64,000 bases of DNA from Gnetum montanum (lineage: Eukaryota > Streptophyta > Gnetopsida > Gnetales > Gnetaceae): NCBI GenBank assembly GCA_015680685.1, contig MNCI01037811.1, positions 6,207 through 70,206 on the forward strand, read 5' to 3'. Positions within the stretch are counted from its first letter, which is position 1; every line of letters starts with the position of its first letter. The position numbers and the translations under genes are program-made. Under the pieces are notes generated by a model, which was not told the DNA's origin, did no database searches, and saw only the letters and a list, made by a program, of their open reading frames with translations. Positions 1-12,143 of this stretch are shown one piece after another.

Positions 1-984
1 CTGCATCTGGCATCGTTGTCGTGTGGTGTGGTGTTCAGTTGCCTAGGATTTTTGTTTTGCCCCAAATTGGCTTAGGGCTTCCTGCGGTTTTTTCTAAATT
101 TTTCTGAATCGTCACCGCCATTGTCATTGCAGAACCAGGGGCGGATGTATTGTGGATCTACATCCGGTGAAACCGCAGGAACCTTTAAAACCGTTGCAGC
201 CCACACAACTGAAACCGCTACGGCCTGCAAAGCTTAAAATAAAATCGGGGTTTCAACAAAACGTGACTCCTTTCTTCGTATATTGTGTGGAAGAGGGTTT
301 CGATTTTTTCTAAAATATCTTGCATTTATGGCAAAGATGTTTCATGCCCCAGGGACTTGGTTATGTCCATCTTGATGGTAGTTTTCGCGGTGCCTGTCTG
401 TGCCAGGATGAATGTCGCGTGGCGGGTGGTTTTGAACATTTATTGCAGCATGATTTTCCAAGAACATCGTGATTTTTCTTCGCCTTCACCTACAACTGCA
501 CCTCCACTGATATTATCTTTATTTGTATGGTGTTTGCTTCCCCGCCATTGCTGCGATCAATAGGTATACGGTGTTAGGACGTTGGCCCAACTGTAGTCTC
601 CTTTTCCTCCACTCTCATCGCTGTATAATCTTCAGGACGACGGAGGCGCTGCTGATTTTTGTTTTATTTTCTAATTTGCAAGGAGTTCAAACGTTGTCTT
701 AAGGCCAAAGGATACAACCGAGCTTAACAACAGGGATCTTCAACTTAGTGCTTTTCACGTAAATAATATAATTCCTTCCTTGCTATAGTATTATCTTCCA
801 ATCTTTAATAAAGGAATAATCTGGCACTTTCATTTTGTATCCAGAAGGCTTTAACATCAAATTATTTACCAGTGGATTAATCCTCCAAAAACACCCATCA
901 ACCCACAACACTAAAGTTGTAATTTATTTCTAAATTTACATCCATAGATTCTTCCAATTTTTAATAAACTATTCCAACTGTTCC
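1..984. other. Unassigned DNA, no supported gene
   Basis: I see no conserved protein, RNA gene or LTR end here. The first 700 bases are richer in G+C than most of the window and repeat short AAACCG / CGGTTT words, as old LTR or leader sequence sometimes does. A 92-codon open frame at 285-563 has no recognisable domain. The stretch ends where homology to the Athila-like element begins at about 985, so it may be the DNA joined to that element by the event that removed its integrase and 3' LTR. Confidence 0.4.
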
Positions 985-2900
985 ATGGAATGGCCAAATG
1001 TGCCAACACATACCAATGAACCAGGCCATCGGCTCACACCTTATAGAGATGTCCATTGATCTCCATGAAGCATTTTACCTAGTGAAGAAACTATTGTTTT
1101 TTCCAGTGGTCCAACCCTTGTGGCATCTTTTAAGTGAGAAGATAGGTGAGAATGCCAACATATCATTTAGGCTCAATGGAAAATTATTTAGTTATGGCCC
1201 TAGCAAAGAGGAGTTCATCAAGAAATAGATCAGAAAGTGAGCTCTCCTCCTCTTTGTTGTTTCATTGTAACCAAGACAAGTGATCAACAACCACATTCTT
1301 AATTTCCTTTTGATCTACCATCATAAGATCAAATTCTTGTAAGATCACTAGCCACCATATAACATGGGGGCTCACTATTGGCTTGTTCATGAGGAAGCAA
1401 ATGACATTGTGGTCTATGTGCACAAACACTTTGTATCCAAGCACATAATGCCTGAACTTCTCTAGAGCAAACACCACTGTCATTAATTCCTTTTTTGTGG
1501 TGGTGTAGTTCAATTATGCACCCACAATTCTTTGGCTTGCATAGTGGCTATAATATGGACATTTCTTGTCATCCAACTGCATAAGCATCACTTCCAAGAC
1601 ATAATTGGATGCATCCATCATAACATGAAATGGTTTGGACTAGTCGAGTGCTTGTAGAATTATATTTTCTTCAAATTTCTCCTTCAATTTTTGGAATGCT
1701 TTTTCACATTCCTTAGTTTAGACAAATGGAGCATCTTTCTTTGTCAACTCAACTAATAGTTTTGAAATCTTAGAGAAATTCTCTACGAATCGCCAATAGT
1801 AGCCAGTGTGTCCAAGGAATGACTGAACATCTTTGATAGTTTCTAGTTGGTGGGTAATTCCTTGGATGACCCTTATTTTTTCAGGGTCTACCTTAATTCC
1901 TGCTTGCGAGATTCAATGCCCTAATATAATGCCCTCCTAGACCATCAAATGACTTTTTTGCCAATTGAGCTACAGATTTATTTCAATAAATCTTTTCAGT
2001 ACTTTCTCAAGGCAATCTAGGGCTTACTTAAATGTAGCTTCATAAGTGGAGAAGTCACCCATAAAGACTTATACCCCACTACCAATCTGCTATTGAAAAA
2101 TTTTAAGGACCAGGAGTTGGAATGTAGCAGGGGCATTGCACAAACCAAATGGCATATTGTGATATGCAAAGGTCCCTAAGGGACTAGTGAATGTTTTTTT
2201 GGCCTGGTCCTCTGGCATGATTTAGATTTGGTTATAACCACTATAATGATCCAGAAAACTATAATAATAATGCCTATATATGGTGTCTAACACCACATCA
2301 ATGAATGGTAATGGAAAATGATCCTTGAATGTTGCCATATTCAATAACCGAAAATCAATGTAGACCTACCACTTGCCACCTTTTTTTGGCATAATTATGA
2401 GTGGACTAACCCACTCACTATCTGCAATGGGATAGATGAACCCCACCTTGAGAAGTTGTTCAATTTCCTCTTTGAAAATTTGCTTCAATTTGGGGTTCAA
2501 TCACTCTATGGCTACCTCTTTAGCTTCATGGCTGGATTGGTGTAGATACAATCCTGACATATCCTAGGATTAATCCTTGTGAGTTCAAGATATGACCAAG
2601 CAAAGGCTACTGACCATTTTTCAACCACATTCAATAGCATCTATTTCTATTCTAGAATAAGATTTGCATTGATTATTATTGGCTTTTCATTTTTAAGAAT
2701 ACATATTCCATGTCAATAGGTAGAGTTTTTAATTCAAAGGGCTCTTGCTTGAAATTTTCAAGAATTTTCAACTCTCCCCAATAGATATCATCATTCGCAT
2801 TATCAGAGAGTTGGTGATGAACTTGCTTTAATTCATCCATACATACAACATATTCATATGTTAGGCTCTCAGCAAGTTCCATGCAAAGTGTGCTACTTTC
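985..2900 (-). pseudogene. Reverse transcriptase and RNase H remnant, element 1
   Basis: The minus strand gives, in order, an upstream linker with an intact 68-residue stretch (2882-2676), the RT fingers/palm (around 2480-2050) and an RNase H domain (1513-1262, KKELMTVVFALEKFRHYVLG, then HIDHNVICFLMNK). The RT active-site motif, normally FMDD in this lineage, reads VFMGDFS near 2055, so one catalytic aspartate is lost. Several in-frame stops are present. The homology ends at about 985, before the integrase zinc domain that follows in the sister copy at 31.3-31.5 kb. Confidence 0.8.
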
Positions 2901-3019
2901 AAGATCAGTAGTCAGCCACTAGGTGCCCTCTTGTTTTGTGGCTACTATGTACAGACACCTTTGAATATTTACTTCTGGTGCACATTGCTTGCATGCAAAA
3001 ATGGATGCTCATTTAAGAG

Positions 3020-3840
3020 ACTAGAGTTTCTGCACACAATTGCACCGTGTATCATTGTACATGATGCATGGAACTCGCTTCTTCTTAATCTTTTTGAATG
3101 CATTTTTCTTAGATATTTCTATGGAAAGATCTTTGATGCCCATTCTAGCATCAACAATGCTTAGCCATGCCCTTCCCATGATGATTGGGAAGTCCCCTTT
3201 ACAGTTCTCCACCTTGATTACTAGGAAATCAATAGGATAAGACCACCCATAGATAGCGGTAATAACGTTCTCTACTAGTCCAAATGAAATAGTGATGGAT
3301 TGCTCTACCAATTCTAATCTAATATTGTGCTTCTTGAGAGGAGGTAGGTTCCATGCAGCATATATCTCATGAGAAATCAAATTCACACCGAAACATGAAT
3401 CAAGAAGAGCTTTACATGGCTCATTCCTAGCAATTTGTAAATAAATAAGAGGACTTCCAGGATCAGCTAATTTCTTGGGAAGGTTGCCAACCTAAATCTA
3501 ATCAAATACGGCATGAGTTAGCATAACAGTATGGATTCGAGGTGGGATTTGGTTTGAAGGGGACTCGAAGGAATTTGATACATAAGGAGATGGAGAAGTA
3601 AGGTTGCCAACGACTTATATATGTAAGGGCTTAGGTGAACTGTGGGGTCGGAAAAAAGGTCTTTTCTGTGATCTAGTGTTTGAATGACTCAGTTGAGGAA
3701 CCCATTATAGATTAACAAGTATAGTGGCATTATGTTGCTATAGTTGGGCTAGAAGTTCACCTTGCATGAATGGAGTAGGTAGTAGCTATGTTGAGGGTAG
3801 AGGAGGAACATGTGCACAAACAAGAGGAGGATAAGGATAA
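3020..3840 (-). pseudogene. Retroviral-type aspartic protease remnant, element 1
   Basis: The protease would cut the Gag-Pol polyprotein. The minus strand encodes an Athila-style protease core: ALLDSCFGVNLIS (active site), then AWNLPPLKK, a FLVI strand and the flap-side motif PIIMGRAWLS. The usual D-S/T-G triad reads D-S-C, so the glycine is lost and the enzyme would be inactive. The frame is open from 3386 to 3021 and broken upstream. Gag lies upstream and RT downstream, as expected for Ty3/gypsy. Confidence 0.8.
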
Positions 3841-4279
3841 AAGGTGGTATCCCTCCTTGCATGTGGAGAATGAGTTTGAAAATAATCAAGAGGATACTAG
3901 TGAGGTTGGAAAATAGAAACATGATTGGAAGAGTCACATGGAGACAAGGGTTGCTGAACATAATACCCATATGGGTCAGGTTGTCTATAAGAGTATTGCT
4001 ACCTTGGCAATGTTAGCGCCCATGACTGTGGTTACTACCATCATTGATACTACTCATATGGTTACGATGAAGTTCCACTTGGATAATACTATTGTTGTTG
4101 ATGGAACTACCTAGAATTGTCTTCATGATAAGGCAATCTTCTAGGTGTTTGCCTTTATGCTAGTCATGGATTTAGAGCGTACATCCCAGACTCCTATAAG
4201 TGCAACATAATAGGAAAGCATCCCTTAGGATGTTCATAATGGTAGATGTCACACCCATCATCATCATCTGATTCAATGT

Positions 4280-6045
4280 TCACAACTTCTCCTACTGTAG
4301 TAATCTTGCCCTTCTTTGATTAGCACATTTAGCTTCCTTGCATCTCCTGGAATCATGATTACTACCTTGTTCTGTGGATTCTTCAGCAATTTTTAGGATA
4401 GCTTGAAATCTACTCTTCATAGAGTCCCATAACTGATCCACCTTAGCTGAAATTTCAAATGTAAATTTTTGAAGCAGAAAGGTTATCCAATTTACCACCT
4501 CATCAAGTGACAATTCTTCTTCACTGTAACAAAATCAAACCTTCCTCTTGTGAATGGAAGGATTGTGGTTGTACTCTTCTACACTTTCTTGTTTTCTCAA
4601 TTCTCCTTCTTCTTTCACTAACTACTTGATCAACCTTTAGATCTAATAGGCTCTTAATTCTGATAATCATCCTTGGGCATAAATGCCAAGAGTTCTCCTT
4701 GTTTATGATCGAAGCCCATCTACAATATGGTGAAGTTGTTTCAATCGAGAATAGCCATGGCTAGGACATCTATGCAATAAGGAGTAGTATCAGCACATGG
4801 TGACACCCAAGGGTTCATGTGTCCCTTGTTTCCATCCTTGGATCTACCTCCTCAAGTTGGACACTTGGGAGTACATCTGATATTTGTCATTGAACAATTC
4901 AAGCATTGTACTCCACCATTTGATAGATTTCGATTCTAAGGATTGGTACCATTTTTTGCTTCTTTAATGAGTGTCCTGGGAAACAACTTAAGCTTTTGGC
5001 ACTTGCTCTCTATATTTTACAAGGCACATGTATCGTAAAAAGCTTGGAGATGGTTCTTTAGATCTGAGTTATATCCCCCTAGGGATATTGTTCATGCCTA
5101 GCCTCTTGATCCGACTATCTTTAATGTGCCTTGTAGGGATTCTTACTACCTCTGTATTATTGAGCATGCTTTGAGTAGCAAGAAAAGGTTCATTGAGGCC
5201 ATGATTCTAATGCTTATGATGCCCTTTGCTACCCCTTCATTCATGGCAGTGGATCTCTCTTGAACACCTACACCCTTGGTATGGACTTGCCCAACGATCT
5301 CTTCAATCATCTTGGTTCCATCGATCACCTCTATCATGATCACACCCCCTATGGTTGTGTTCAAAAGTAGAAGAGGAAGAAAATGACGATGAAGGTGAAG
5401 AGGAAGGAGGATTAGCACCATCAAGGTGCATGCTACCCCATCTTGGATGATCATAGCCACGATCATGATCTTGTTTCTTGTTCGTACCCCTACCTTGACT
5501 CTCCTCCTTGGATCCTCCCTTATTGTTGGATCCATTCTTGCTAGAACCCAAATTATGTATCGTGCATTGCAGGTTTTGGTTCTAACCTCCTTCACTGAAG
5601 TCAAAGAGAGGAATTTCATTGAATGGAAATCCCCAGAGAAGGGTTCTCCACCATCTTTTTGGTACAATAGGTATGGGGAATCATTAAATCACTTCCCCTT
5701 CATAGATTCATAGTGTTGTTCTAGGTATTGATCCCTTAGACGTTGTACCTTAGTGGGATGATAATCCCTGGCATCACTATCCTGCACAACATACTCAGCA
5801 TGAAGTCCCTAAAGACCCAATCATATAAGAGTTTGTTGGAGCATCACAAGAATGGATTAATCGAGCAACACCACAATGTTGTCCTCCATGTCATGTCACC
5901 GCAGTAGCTCATCCTAGTGTAGGCTGAAGATAAAATTGGATACATACTCATTAGGATGAGCAAATACCACTTTGTATTGTTGAGGCACCTACTAATGTAC
6001 TCCGTCAAACTTGGGCAAACAATCACTTTTGTGAGAGGAAGACAT
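4280..6045 (-). pseudogene. gag remnant, element 1
   Basis: This is the capsid/nucleocapsid region. The likely start is the ATG at 6043-6045 (MSSSHKS-like start, the same context as in the other two copies). Stops and frameshifts break it. Homology to the better gag at 18418-20656 runs throughout, including a segment similar to the capsid core around 4650-5150 and, near 4190-4270, the decayed CX2CX3HX3C zinc-knuckle region. Fragments include a coiled-coil-like stretch read from 4513. It cannot make a full protein. Confidence 0.7.
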
Positions 6046-6185
6046 CTTATGTTAGAAAAGAAGAAACACAGTGTGCTTATTAAAATTGTTGTAATTTTTT
6101 TAATGTATAATATGACTCTAGGTTCATTCCAGTGATTTTGAATAATTTTTACTAAATCCTAGATAGCGCACTTAACAACTAAAAG

Positions 6186-6203
6186 TCCTTGGCAATGGTG
6201 CCA
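6186..6203 (-). other. Primer-binding site, element 1
   Basis: On the minus strand this reads TGGCACCATTGCCAAGGA, one base from the LTR end. It matches the Athila-type site TGGCGCCGTTGCCGGGGA (complementary to tRNA-Asp) apart from changes mostly of the CpG-to-CA or TG kind, as expected from methylated-cytosine decay. Confidence 0.75.
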
Positions 6204-6204
6204 A

Positions 6205-7053
6205 TGATGAGTGGAGAGGTACCCCTACGCTCAACCATACAAATCACAAACGTTCATGCAGATCTTAAATTCCTAAGTACACAAATTCCAAGATGTGAAA
6301 TTTAATAATGACAATTGTTGTCTTCTCAACTATACTTATGGAGCTCAATTGTATGGTTAAGTATAATTGAGGCACATGATTTTTATTATTTTATATTTTA
6401 TTTGTCTACAATTAATAACAAGTTGAAACTTAATCTATGAACCACTTTAATTAATCTAATTGTTGATCAATAACTAATTATCCTAACATAGGTATCTGAT
6501 CCCACTTTCTATGCACATCCTGAACACGTATAATGCTACTAGGTTACCAAACATTAAGTGTTGCCAGGGGTCATACGCATGCCCGAAACAATTGTACTTA
6601 TGTGCTTAATTAACTTTATTTAATTGAACTAGCTTACTTTAGCTTAATTACTTGAGAGTATCAAAGAAAATTGCACAAAACAATAAATGCATAAATAAAA
6701 TATTTAAGCTAGCTAAGGTGTTGTAAGGTTTGATAAAAAAGCTCGTCTTTATTGACACACACTGCACACACACTGTCATGCTTAGGTACAACAATGCTCA
6801 AATAAAGATCCATACATTCAATGACTCCTGCAGGCACTTTGGAAAATATTCTAACTTTGGAGAAAATAAACTACAAAAGCTCTACTATGCTATAAAAAAA
6901 ATCGTGTGCCCAAGTGCTATATTTATAGGCTGGCACATACTTCACGATATTGAATATTCAACATCACATCTTGGCGTCTGATATTGGATATCAGATATCA
7001 AAGCTTTGATATTGCGTATCCGATATTGGGGCCAGGCAAAACACTATTCATCA
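6205..7053 (-). repeat. 5' LTR of element 1
   Basis: In plus coordinates it starts TGATGAGTGG and ends TTCATCA, the same ends as the LTRs at 14674, 20803, 27615 and 36606. The primer-binding site lies directly outside the left end, which marks this as the 5' LTR of a minus-strand element. The right part holds the self-complementary GATATC-type words found in all LTRs of this family (about 6960-7030). Confidence 0.85.
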
Positions 7054-7549
7054 CAACATAAGCTCTTATATGGCAAACCTATTAGAAGTCTAATATGGCA
7101 AACCTATTAGAAGTCTAGTACTACACAAAGAGAGCTATAAGAAAATCCCAAAATTAAATGCCAAGCACAATACTATTTAAACTATTAGCGAAGCAACTAA
7201 GACAAAAATGAGAAGAAAAGAACTCACAGGATTTAAACCCTTGAAGCCTTTTTATAGTAGGTTCGTGGTGGTTACAAGCATCATGGAATCATGGAAGATT
7301 AAGGTTAGTTACAACCACCATAGGAGTTAGTTGTAACTGCCATAGAGAAAATAGGTATGGTTGCCAAGTATCCTATTTGGTGGTTATATCATGAGAAATT
7401 AAAATTCTGTTGCAACCACTAAAAGAAGTTACAACCACCATGGTTGTTAGTTATAACTACCATAGATATTAAAAATTATAATTGACACTTATTTCATATA
7501 CACAGGACATTAATTCCCTTTCTTCTTAAATAATAAGTGTTTATTATTG
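7054..7549. other. Intergenic; small direct and inverted repeats
   Basis: No gene is seen. A 25-bp unit (TATGGCAAACCTATTAGAAG and following bases) occurs twice in tandem at 7069-7118. Around 7295-7470, copies of GTTACAACCACCA and its complement alternate, giving weak inverted repeats. The stretch next to 7550 is A/T-rich and, on the minus strand, reads as an A-rich tail behind the LPAT-like copy. Confidence 0.4.
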
Positions 7550-8563
7550 TTATTTTTTTAAATCATAACTTTTTTTTATTACAAGTATGAAAAACATCAC
7601 AGTTGCACAAATCATCAGCAAAGAGTTCAGCAGAGGCTTGGTTGGCGTAAGTTTCTGCATGGCCAATGGCGAAGTAAAGTGCCCTTCTTTGGTGAATGTT
7701 GACAAAAGATCATCCTTGCGCTGATATGCTTGAAATAGCCTTTGTTTGAACTTTGTCCTCTGATGTCGACATCTGATCAACGGGTATTCTCCTAACATTG
7801 ATGTGAACTTCAGCAGGAGCAAGACCAAAAACGTTATCCATGAACCCAGGCCAACAATGCTTTTACCAATTGTCACATCATAAACTGCATCAAGAGAATC
7901 CCTGAGAATAGCCGAACAGGCAACAAAACCTTTCATTTGTGGGAGGAGAACATTATTTAGAATTGGGAAACCATTCTTTTCTGCGTACTGCCGTGAAATC
8001 TGTGCCTTCTAGGTAAAGAACCAACCACAATGGCTCATGTCGATCTTTGAAGGTTGTGAGCATTGACTCAAAGACTGGCTTGTCTGTTTCCTATTTTCTG
8101 TCAATTAGGATAATCTCAAGTTTGTAAAATCCTCATCCAAAAATGGGCACATTCCACACATTGCTCTTCAAAACATATTTGATAAACCCCAAGCAATTTT
8201 TCCTTATTACAAGGCTCATATATACATCCAAGCTACTTCTGTCCGATGATTAGAAATCAACAAAACACGTTCCCCTGCAGGGATGTTATCTTCAGAAAAT
8301 ACAACTTTAGTACCATTGATATATTCAAATAGCAACGGCCACATGGCTCACCAAATATTGAACAAGAAGGCTGTTTCTCTCCTGCTGTAATGTATGCTAA
8401 ACAATCACATTACAATCGATGCAAATGGAATTGCCAGGATCACAATCATGAATGGTGTTGAAAATAGTATAAGTATGCAGAGCATTCCTCTGACTAATCT
8501 AAATAATGTTAAAGGGCAATGTCTTTGTTCTTTCAGGGTATCTGTCAACACAGCTCTATCCAT
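7550..8563 (-). pseudogene. LPAT4/5-like acyltransferase retrocopy (pseudogene)
   Basis: The parent protein would be an ER 1-acyl-glycerol-3-phosphate acyltransferase of the plant LPAT4/5 group, which makes phosphatidic acid. From an ATG at 8563 the minus strand reads MDRAVLTDTLKE, a hydrophobic segment (VRGMLCILILFSTPFMIVIL), RLFSIHYSR-like sequence, [33 protein letters not shown] and SLDAVYDVTIG, ending with QRKDDLLSTF and KEGHF. The whole length is collinear with no introns, suggesting a processed copy. There are in-frame stops where the family has Arg or Trp (TGG to TGA/TAG), a frameshift near the EGT motif, and the NHX4D catalytic aspartate is Ala. The end runs into A-rich sequence (poly(A)-like). 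Confidence 0.8.
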
Positions 8564-8794
8564 GGCACACTTACAGGTAGTCAGACAACTGTCCTTCTAT
8601 CACTAGTAGATTTTAAAACAGTTTTCAATGGTAAGGCTATATCCACACAGTAACATTTACTTCTATTCATGAATGTAAATATTACTGCACTCAAAACCGG
8701 TTTCAAGCTCCTGCAATTAACAAGTTTCCTTGAACATTAATAACTAGCCAGGGAATCAAAAAAACCATTATTCTTCCTGATTGCTAAGATCCTG

Positions 8795-9927
8795 CTAAGT
8801 TCTGGTGAATTCTGCCGCTATTGTTGCAGCAGAGTCACGGTAACCAAGATCTTTGACAGGACTGAAATCCCACAAAGTCACCAAAACCAAAACCTTGAGA
8901 CTCTTGTATTGTCCCAGCTCTGCTGGCACCCCTCGGGTCAAACTATTTCTTGACACATCCAGTACTTCAAGAAACTGCAGCCTTCCAAACTCTTGTGGTA
9001 TCCCACGTTCTAGAGTGTTAGAGAACAGTAAAATAGATTTAATGTTGCTACAGTTTGCCAGACTGCTTGGAATCTTTCCATAGAAGAAATTGCCAGCAAA
9101 CCAAACATGCTCCAATAAGCCACAAGTTCCAAATCCAGGAATGGTCCCAGATAGCTGATTCAATCCCAGCCCTAACACTCGGCCTTTGCAACTCTCCAAT
9201 CCGATTAGGCACAGTTCCATTCAAATGACTATCCGACAAAATCAGATTTTCAAGGCTACTGCAATGGGTTATATCCTGGGGAACCTCCCCATAAAGAGCA
9301 TTGCTTGCAAGATTAAGAATACGTAGAGAAGACAACTTTCCAAACCCTAATGGCAAGTAGCCAGAAAAATTATTGCGCTGAAGCTCTAAAATTTCAAGAA
9401 ACTTTAAATCACCGATCTGAACTGGAAGATTACCACCGAGCAAATGAAATGGCAGGGACAACACTCTGATTTCTGAAAGACTGGCAATATCCTTAGGCAG
9501 TTTGCCTTTAAGCCTGCATCCCGCAACACACGAATCGTCCTTGGAGGAACAACAGTAATCCTTGGCACTTATATTCAAAGAAACTACTTTGCCTTCAGAG
9601 TTGCAGGTCACACCCCTCCATTTTGCAGAAATCCGGGTCTTCATCTTTCCAATCAGATATCACGGAGCCTGCAACAGATTTTCTGAAAACCCGCAAAATA
9701 TTTCCATCCAAAATTTCTGAAGAAGATGCAGGAACATATCCTCCCCAGAAGCAGAAATGCAGGATAAGCAGAACGGAAATGGTTCCTAAAGGAGTACGAT
9801 AACTTGAACTGGGCATTTTGCGAGTATCATTCCAACTACATGCCCATCCAATAACAGCTAACAGCAAGATAAAATCTCCTGGCTCACGGCATTTTTGAAA
9901 AGATCTCAAAGGTTTGCTAAATAGCAA
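8795..9927 (-). pseudogene. RPK2/TOAD2-like receptor kinase, 5' LRR fragment (pseudogene)
   Basis: The parent family is an LRR receptor-like kinase of the plasma membrane. The fragment has a start at 9927 or 9816 (MPSSSYRTPLG), a hydrophobic signal segment (ISVLLILHFCFWG), an N-terminal LRR cap (DFCKWRGVTCNSEG after frame correction) and about seven leucine-rich repeats. NTLERGIPQEFGRLQFLEVL and VSRNSLTRGVPAELGQ resemble RPK2. One extra base in the T run at 9621-9624 and a second indel near 9185 break the frame. The remaining LRRs, transmembrane helix and kinase domain are absent; a stop follows AAEFTRT at 8795. It lies 231 bp upstream of the LPAT-like copy on the same strand. Confidence 0.8.
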
Positions 9928-11050
9928 TAATAATAAAAATCTCCTCTAATGAGAGGGGTTTGAAGCTGTGAGGTCATACGGTCCTTCTTGCCTTGACTGA
10001 AGAGAAAACAAGTGTAGAAGAATCTGTTAGTGCTACTGGTACCTGTTCATTCATTCATTCTTATGGCTTAGATACAATCGCAGAGACCTCTCGAGGATTG
10101 AGCCATGAATTGTGCAAATTGGCAGACAGACGAAGATGCACTGTAGTTTCTTGCAGCGAGGGTACCATGGGCACTCGTTGGGGAACGTTTGTTGTTTTTT
10201 TTCTTCCCTAACAAGTAATAACCATAGCTTGTTTAGGTTGCTTGTGTATCACTGTAACGCTTATGTTTAAAACAAAAAAACCTAACCACTCGAGCAAGTG
10301 GAATGTTGATTTTTTTCTTTTTGACTATGAATTTATCATTAACTTCTAAATAAGGATTTTGTATTTTGCATAAGATAATGAGCTCAAAATCATGGTTGCA
10401 TCTTTATCACTCAAATTCAATTGAGTTGTGTCTATGAATAAATTTAAACATTCCTTTTAAACTTAGTGAATTACCAGCACAACATTGCAAAATCTGAAAT
10501 CATTTGCATCTTCCACACTTGCATAATGCAGTAACCTTTTAACTCTTAAATTTTAAAATAAAATTTTAAACTGGTTTTTTCTTAAAAAATTGCTACTCCA
10601 TGAAATAGAAGAAATGTACCAACAATATGTTATGAGTTTTAAAACAAATTAACCACATTTCCAACTATGATATTTCATTTATTTTAATGCACTCAAATAT
10701 TAAGCATATTCAATGAGGAATAGCATTAGGTAAATAGTTTACCTTTAAATTAAGGCCTACCATGTTACAATTCAAATAAAAATAATTCTTTCTTTTTACA
10801 TTTTCTACCTTGAAATATTGCTTGGTTTACCAATTTGTGAATTTGCTAAGGATCAAAATAAAAAATATGCTCTTGAATATTCCATTTATTAAGCTCTAGA
10901 ACTTCCCTATGAAGCTATCCTTTATCATGGTTTTCAGTCATTCCTTTTTTTAGAGTATTTATCCAATGAGGACTATAAATTGACAAATAGCTTCATCTTC
11001 TAAGGGCATCATATTTGCTTTAAGAACCATAATATCCTATTGTGTTTGCT
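9928..11050. other. Intergenic; possible 5' flank of the RPK2-like fragment
   Basis: From 9928 to about 10250 the base composition is mixed and may be the old leader or promoter of the RPK2-like gene; a 72-codon frame at 9993-10211 has no known domain. From 10250 to 11050 the DNA is A/T-rich and I see no gene, LTR end or tandem array. Confidence 0.35.
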
Positions 11051-12137
11051 TAATGAGCCAAACAAAATTTGGTGCTAGATACCTTTAATGTTTATCTTCG
11101 TTTTTTTCGTTATAGAAATTGTCACATCGTTTGTGATTGACCCGCGAGTTGTATCCCGTGAAGGAATGATTTAAAGTCAAAAGATCATCAAGACATAAAA
11201 CCAACAATTAGATCTAGATTCAATTGAGAACACCACAGTTACAACTGTCACCCATAAGTAAAATCAATAATATTCACCTTAACTTCTAACATTAAGTTCA
11301 AAGATAAATACAATCAATTAAACCAAATTGAATTTAAATAAATTTATGAGAAATAAGGAAGATTACAAAAGAGACATGACCTAATTTGTGACCCTGCTTT
11401 ATTATCTCTGCAGTACAACAACTTCACAATCTTAAAAAACATTGTTAACTATTAATTGCCACAAAGCATCAACACTTTTCCTTCACAATTTTGTGCTTAA
11501 ACAAAAATTCTAATCTGGTGTGGTTCTCTCAATAGTATCCTCCCTTTGTTTCTTCAATCCTTTTTTCTATTCTTTATCTCCTTTGTTACATCTAGCTAGA
11601 GAATTTATAAGGACCAGTTTGGTGCATGATGAGCCACCACCCGTGTATCATAGCCATGGCAATTACTACCCACGTGTAACATCCAGTGTAACATCCACTG
11701 CCACCACCTACACAGATAATGTCACTGTAATGTCCACCACCATCACATGGCTAAGAAATGCATAGTTCCCACGACCCATGTGTAGGTAACGACCACAGGA
11801 ACATGTAGCCGTAAAAATGGCTAGAAACCACACTTCATTACCCATGTAGCGTCGACTGCAGAAAAATGGCAATTTCCATAATGGTAATGTGTAGAAAACA
11901 GTTGCATTGCAAGGTTAAAGAACATGGTTGATGGAGCGGTACATCCACATTGCAATGCCAACGTCTAAGTTACAGCTCTATTACTGTCATAAATCCTCAA
12001 TATGCATTTTTGTTACTGTTACAAAAACAAAACCAGAAACTAGAAAACATAACATCAGTATAGATTAAGGAATTGGATTCTTCAATTACCACCACATGGC
12101 TGCCCAACAACAAAACTTGCGCCTCTAGTTTGAGGCT
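11051..12137 (-). repeat. Family X LTR, copy 1 (inverted, truncated)
   Basis: This matches the complete LTR at 22322-23570 in reverse orientation, from its 3' end (TAATGAGCCA here against TGACGAGCCA) to about 12137, where homology stops 7 bases before the integrase frame. The LTR start (TGTTAAACCCC side) is missing. Its orientation is opposite to the adjoining plus-strand integrase, so it is not that element's own 5' LTR in normal arrangement. An 81-codon frame (11520-11765) recurs in the other copies but lies inside LTR DNA. Confidence 0.75.
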
Positions 12138-12143
12138 TCCACT

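Larger units (their letters stand above)
985..7053 (-). mobile_element. Athila-like Ty3/gypsy element 1, 3'-truncated
   Basis: Read on the minus strand the order is 5' LTR (6205-7053), tRNA-Asp-type primer site, gag, protease, RT and RNase H. Homology to the 26-37 kb copy stops at about 985, just after the RNase H end, so integrase, polypurine tract and 3' LTR are missing. The lineage follows from the protease and RT style (FPFIDQVL- and CNAPATFQ-like blocks in the sister copy) and the primer site. All reading frames carry stops and frameshifts, so it is inactive. No target duplication can be tested because one end is lost. Confidence 0.85.

Noticed and set aside
285-563. 92-codon open frame
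   Set aside because: No domain, no splice context, hydrophobic Cys-rich composition typical of chance frames; not supported as a gene.
5146-5713. Overlapping frames on both strands over gag of element 1
   Set aside because: They are low-complexity fragments of the broken gag; only the homology to the other gags is meaningful.
7069-7118. 25-bp direct repeat as a CRISPR-like or satellite array
   Set aside because: Only two units; plant DNA; no spacers.
9993-10211. 72-codon open frame upstream of the RPK2-like fragment
   Set aside because: It lies opposite to the likely leader of that gene and shows no domain.
11520-11765. Recurring frame starting MVLSIVSS, also at 23103-22735 (minus) and 24025-24270
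   Set aside because: It lies inside the family X LTR in all three places, on the strand antisense to the LTR. Its recurrence is explained by repeat homology, not by coding constraint.
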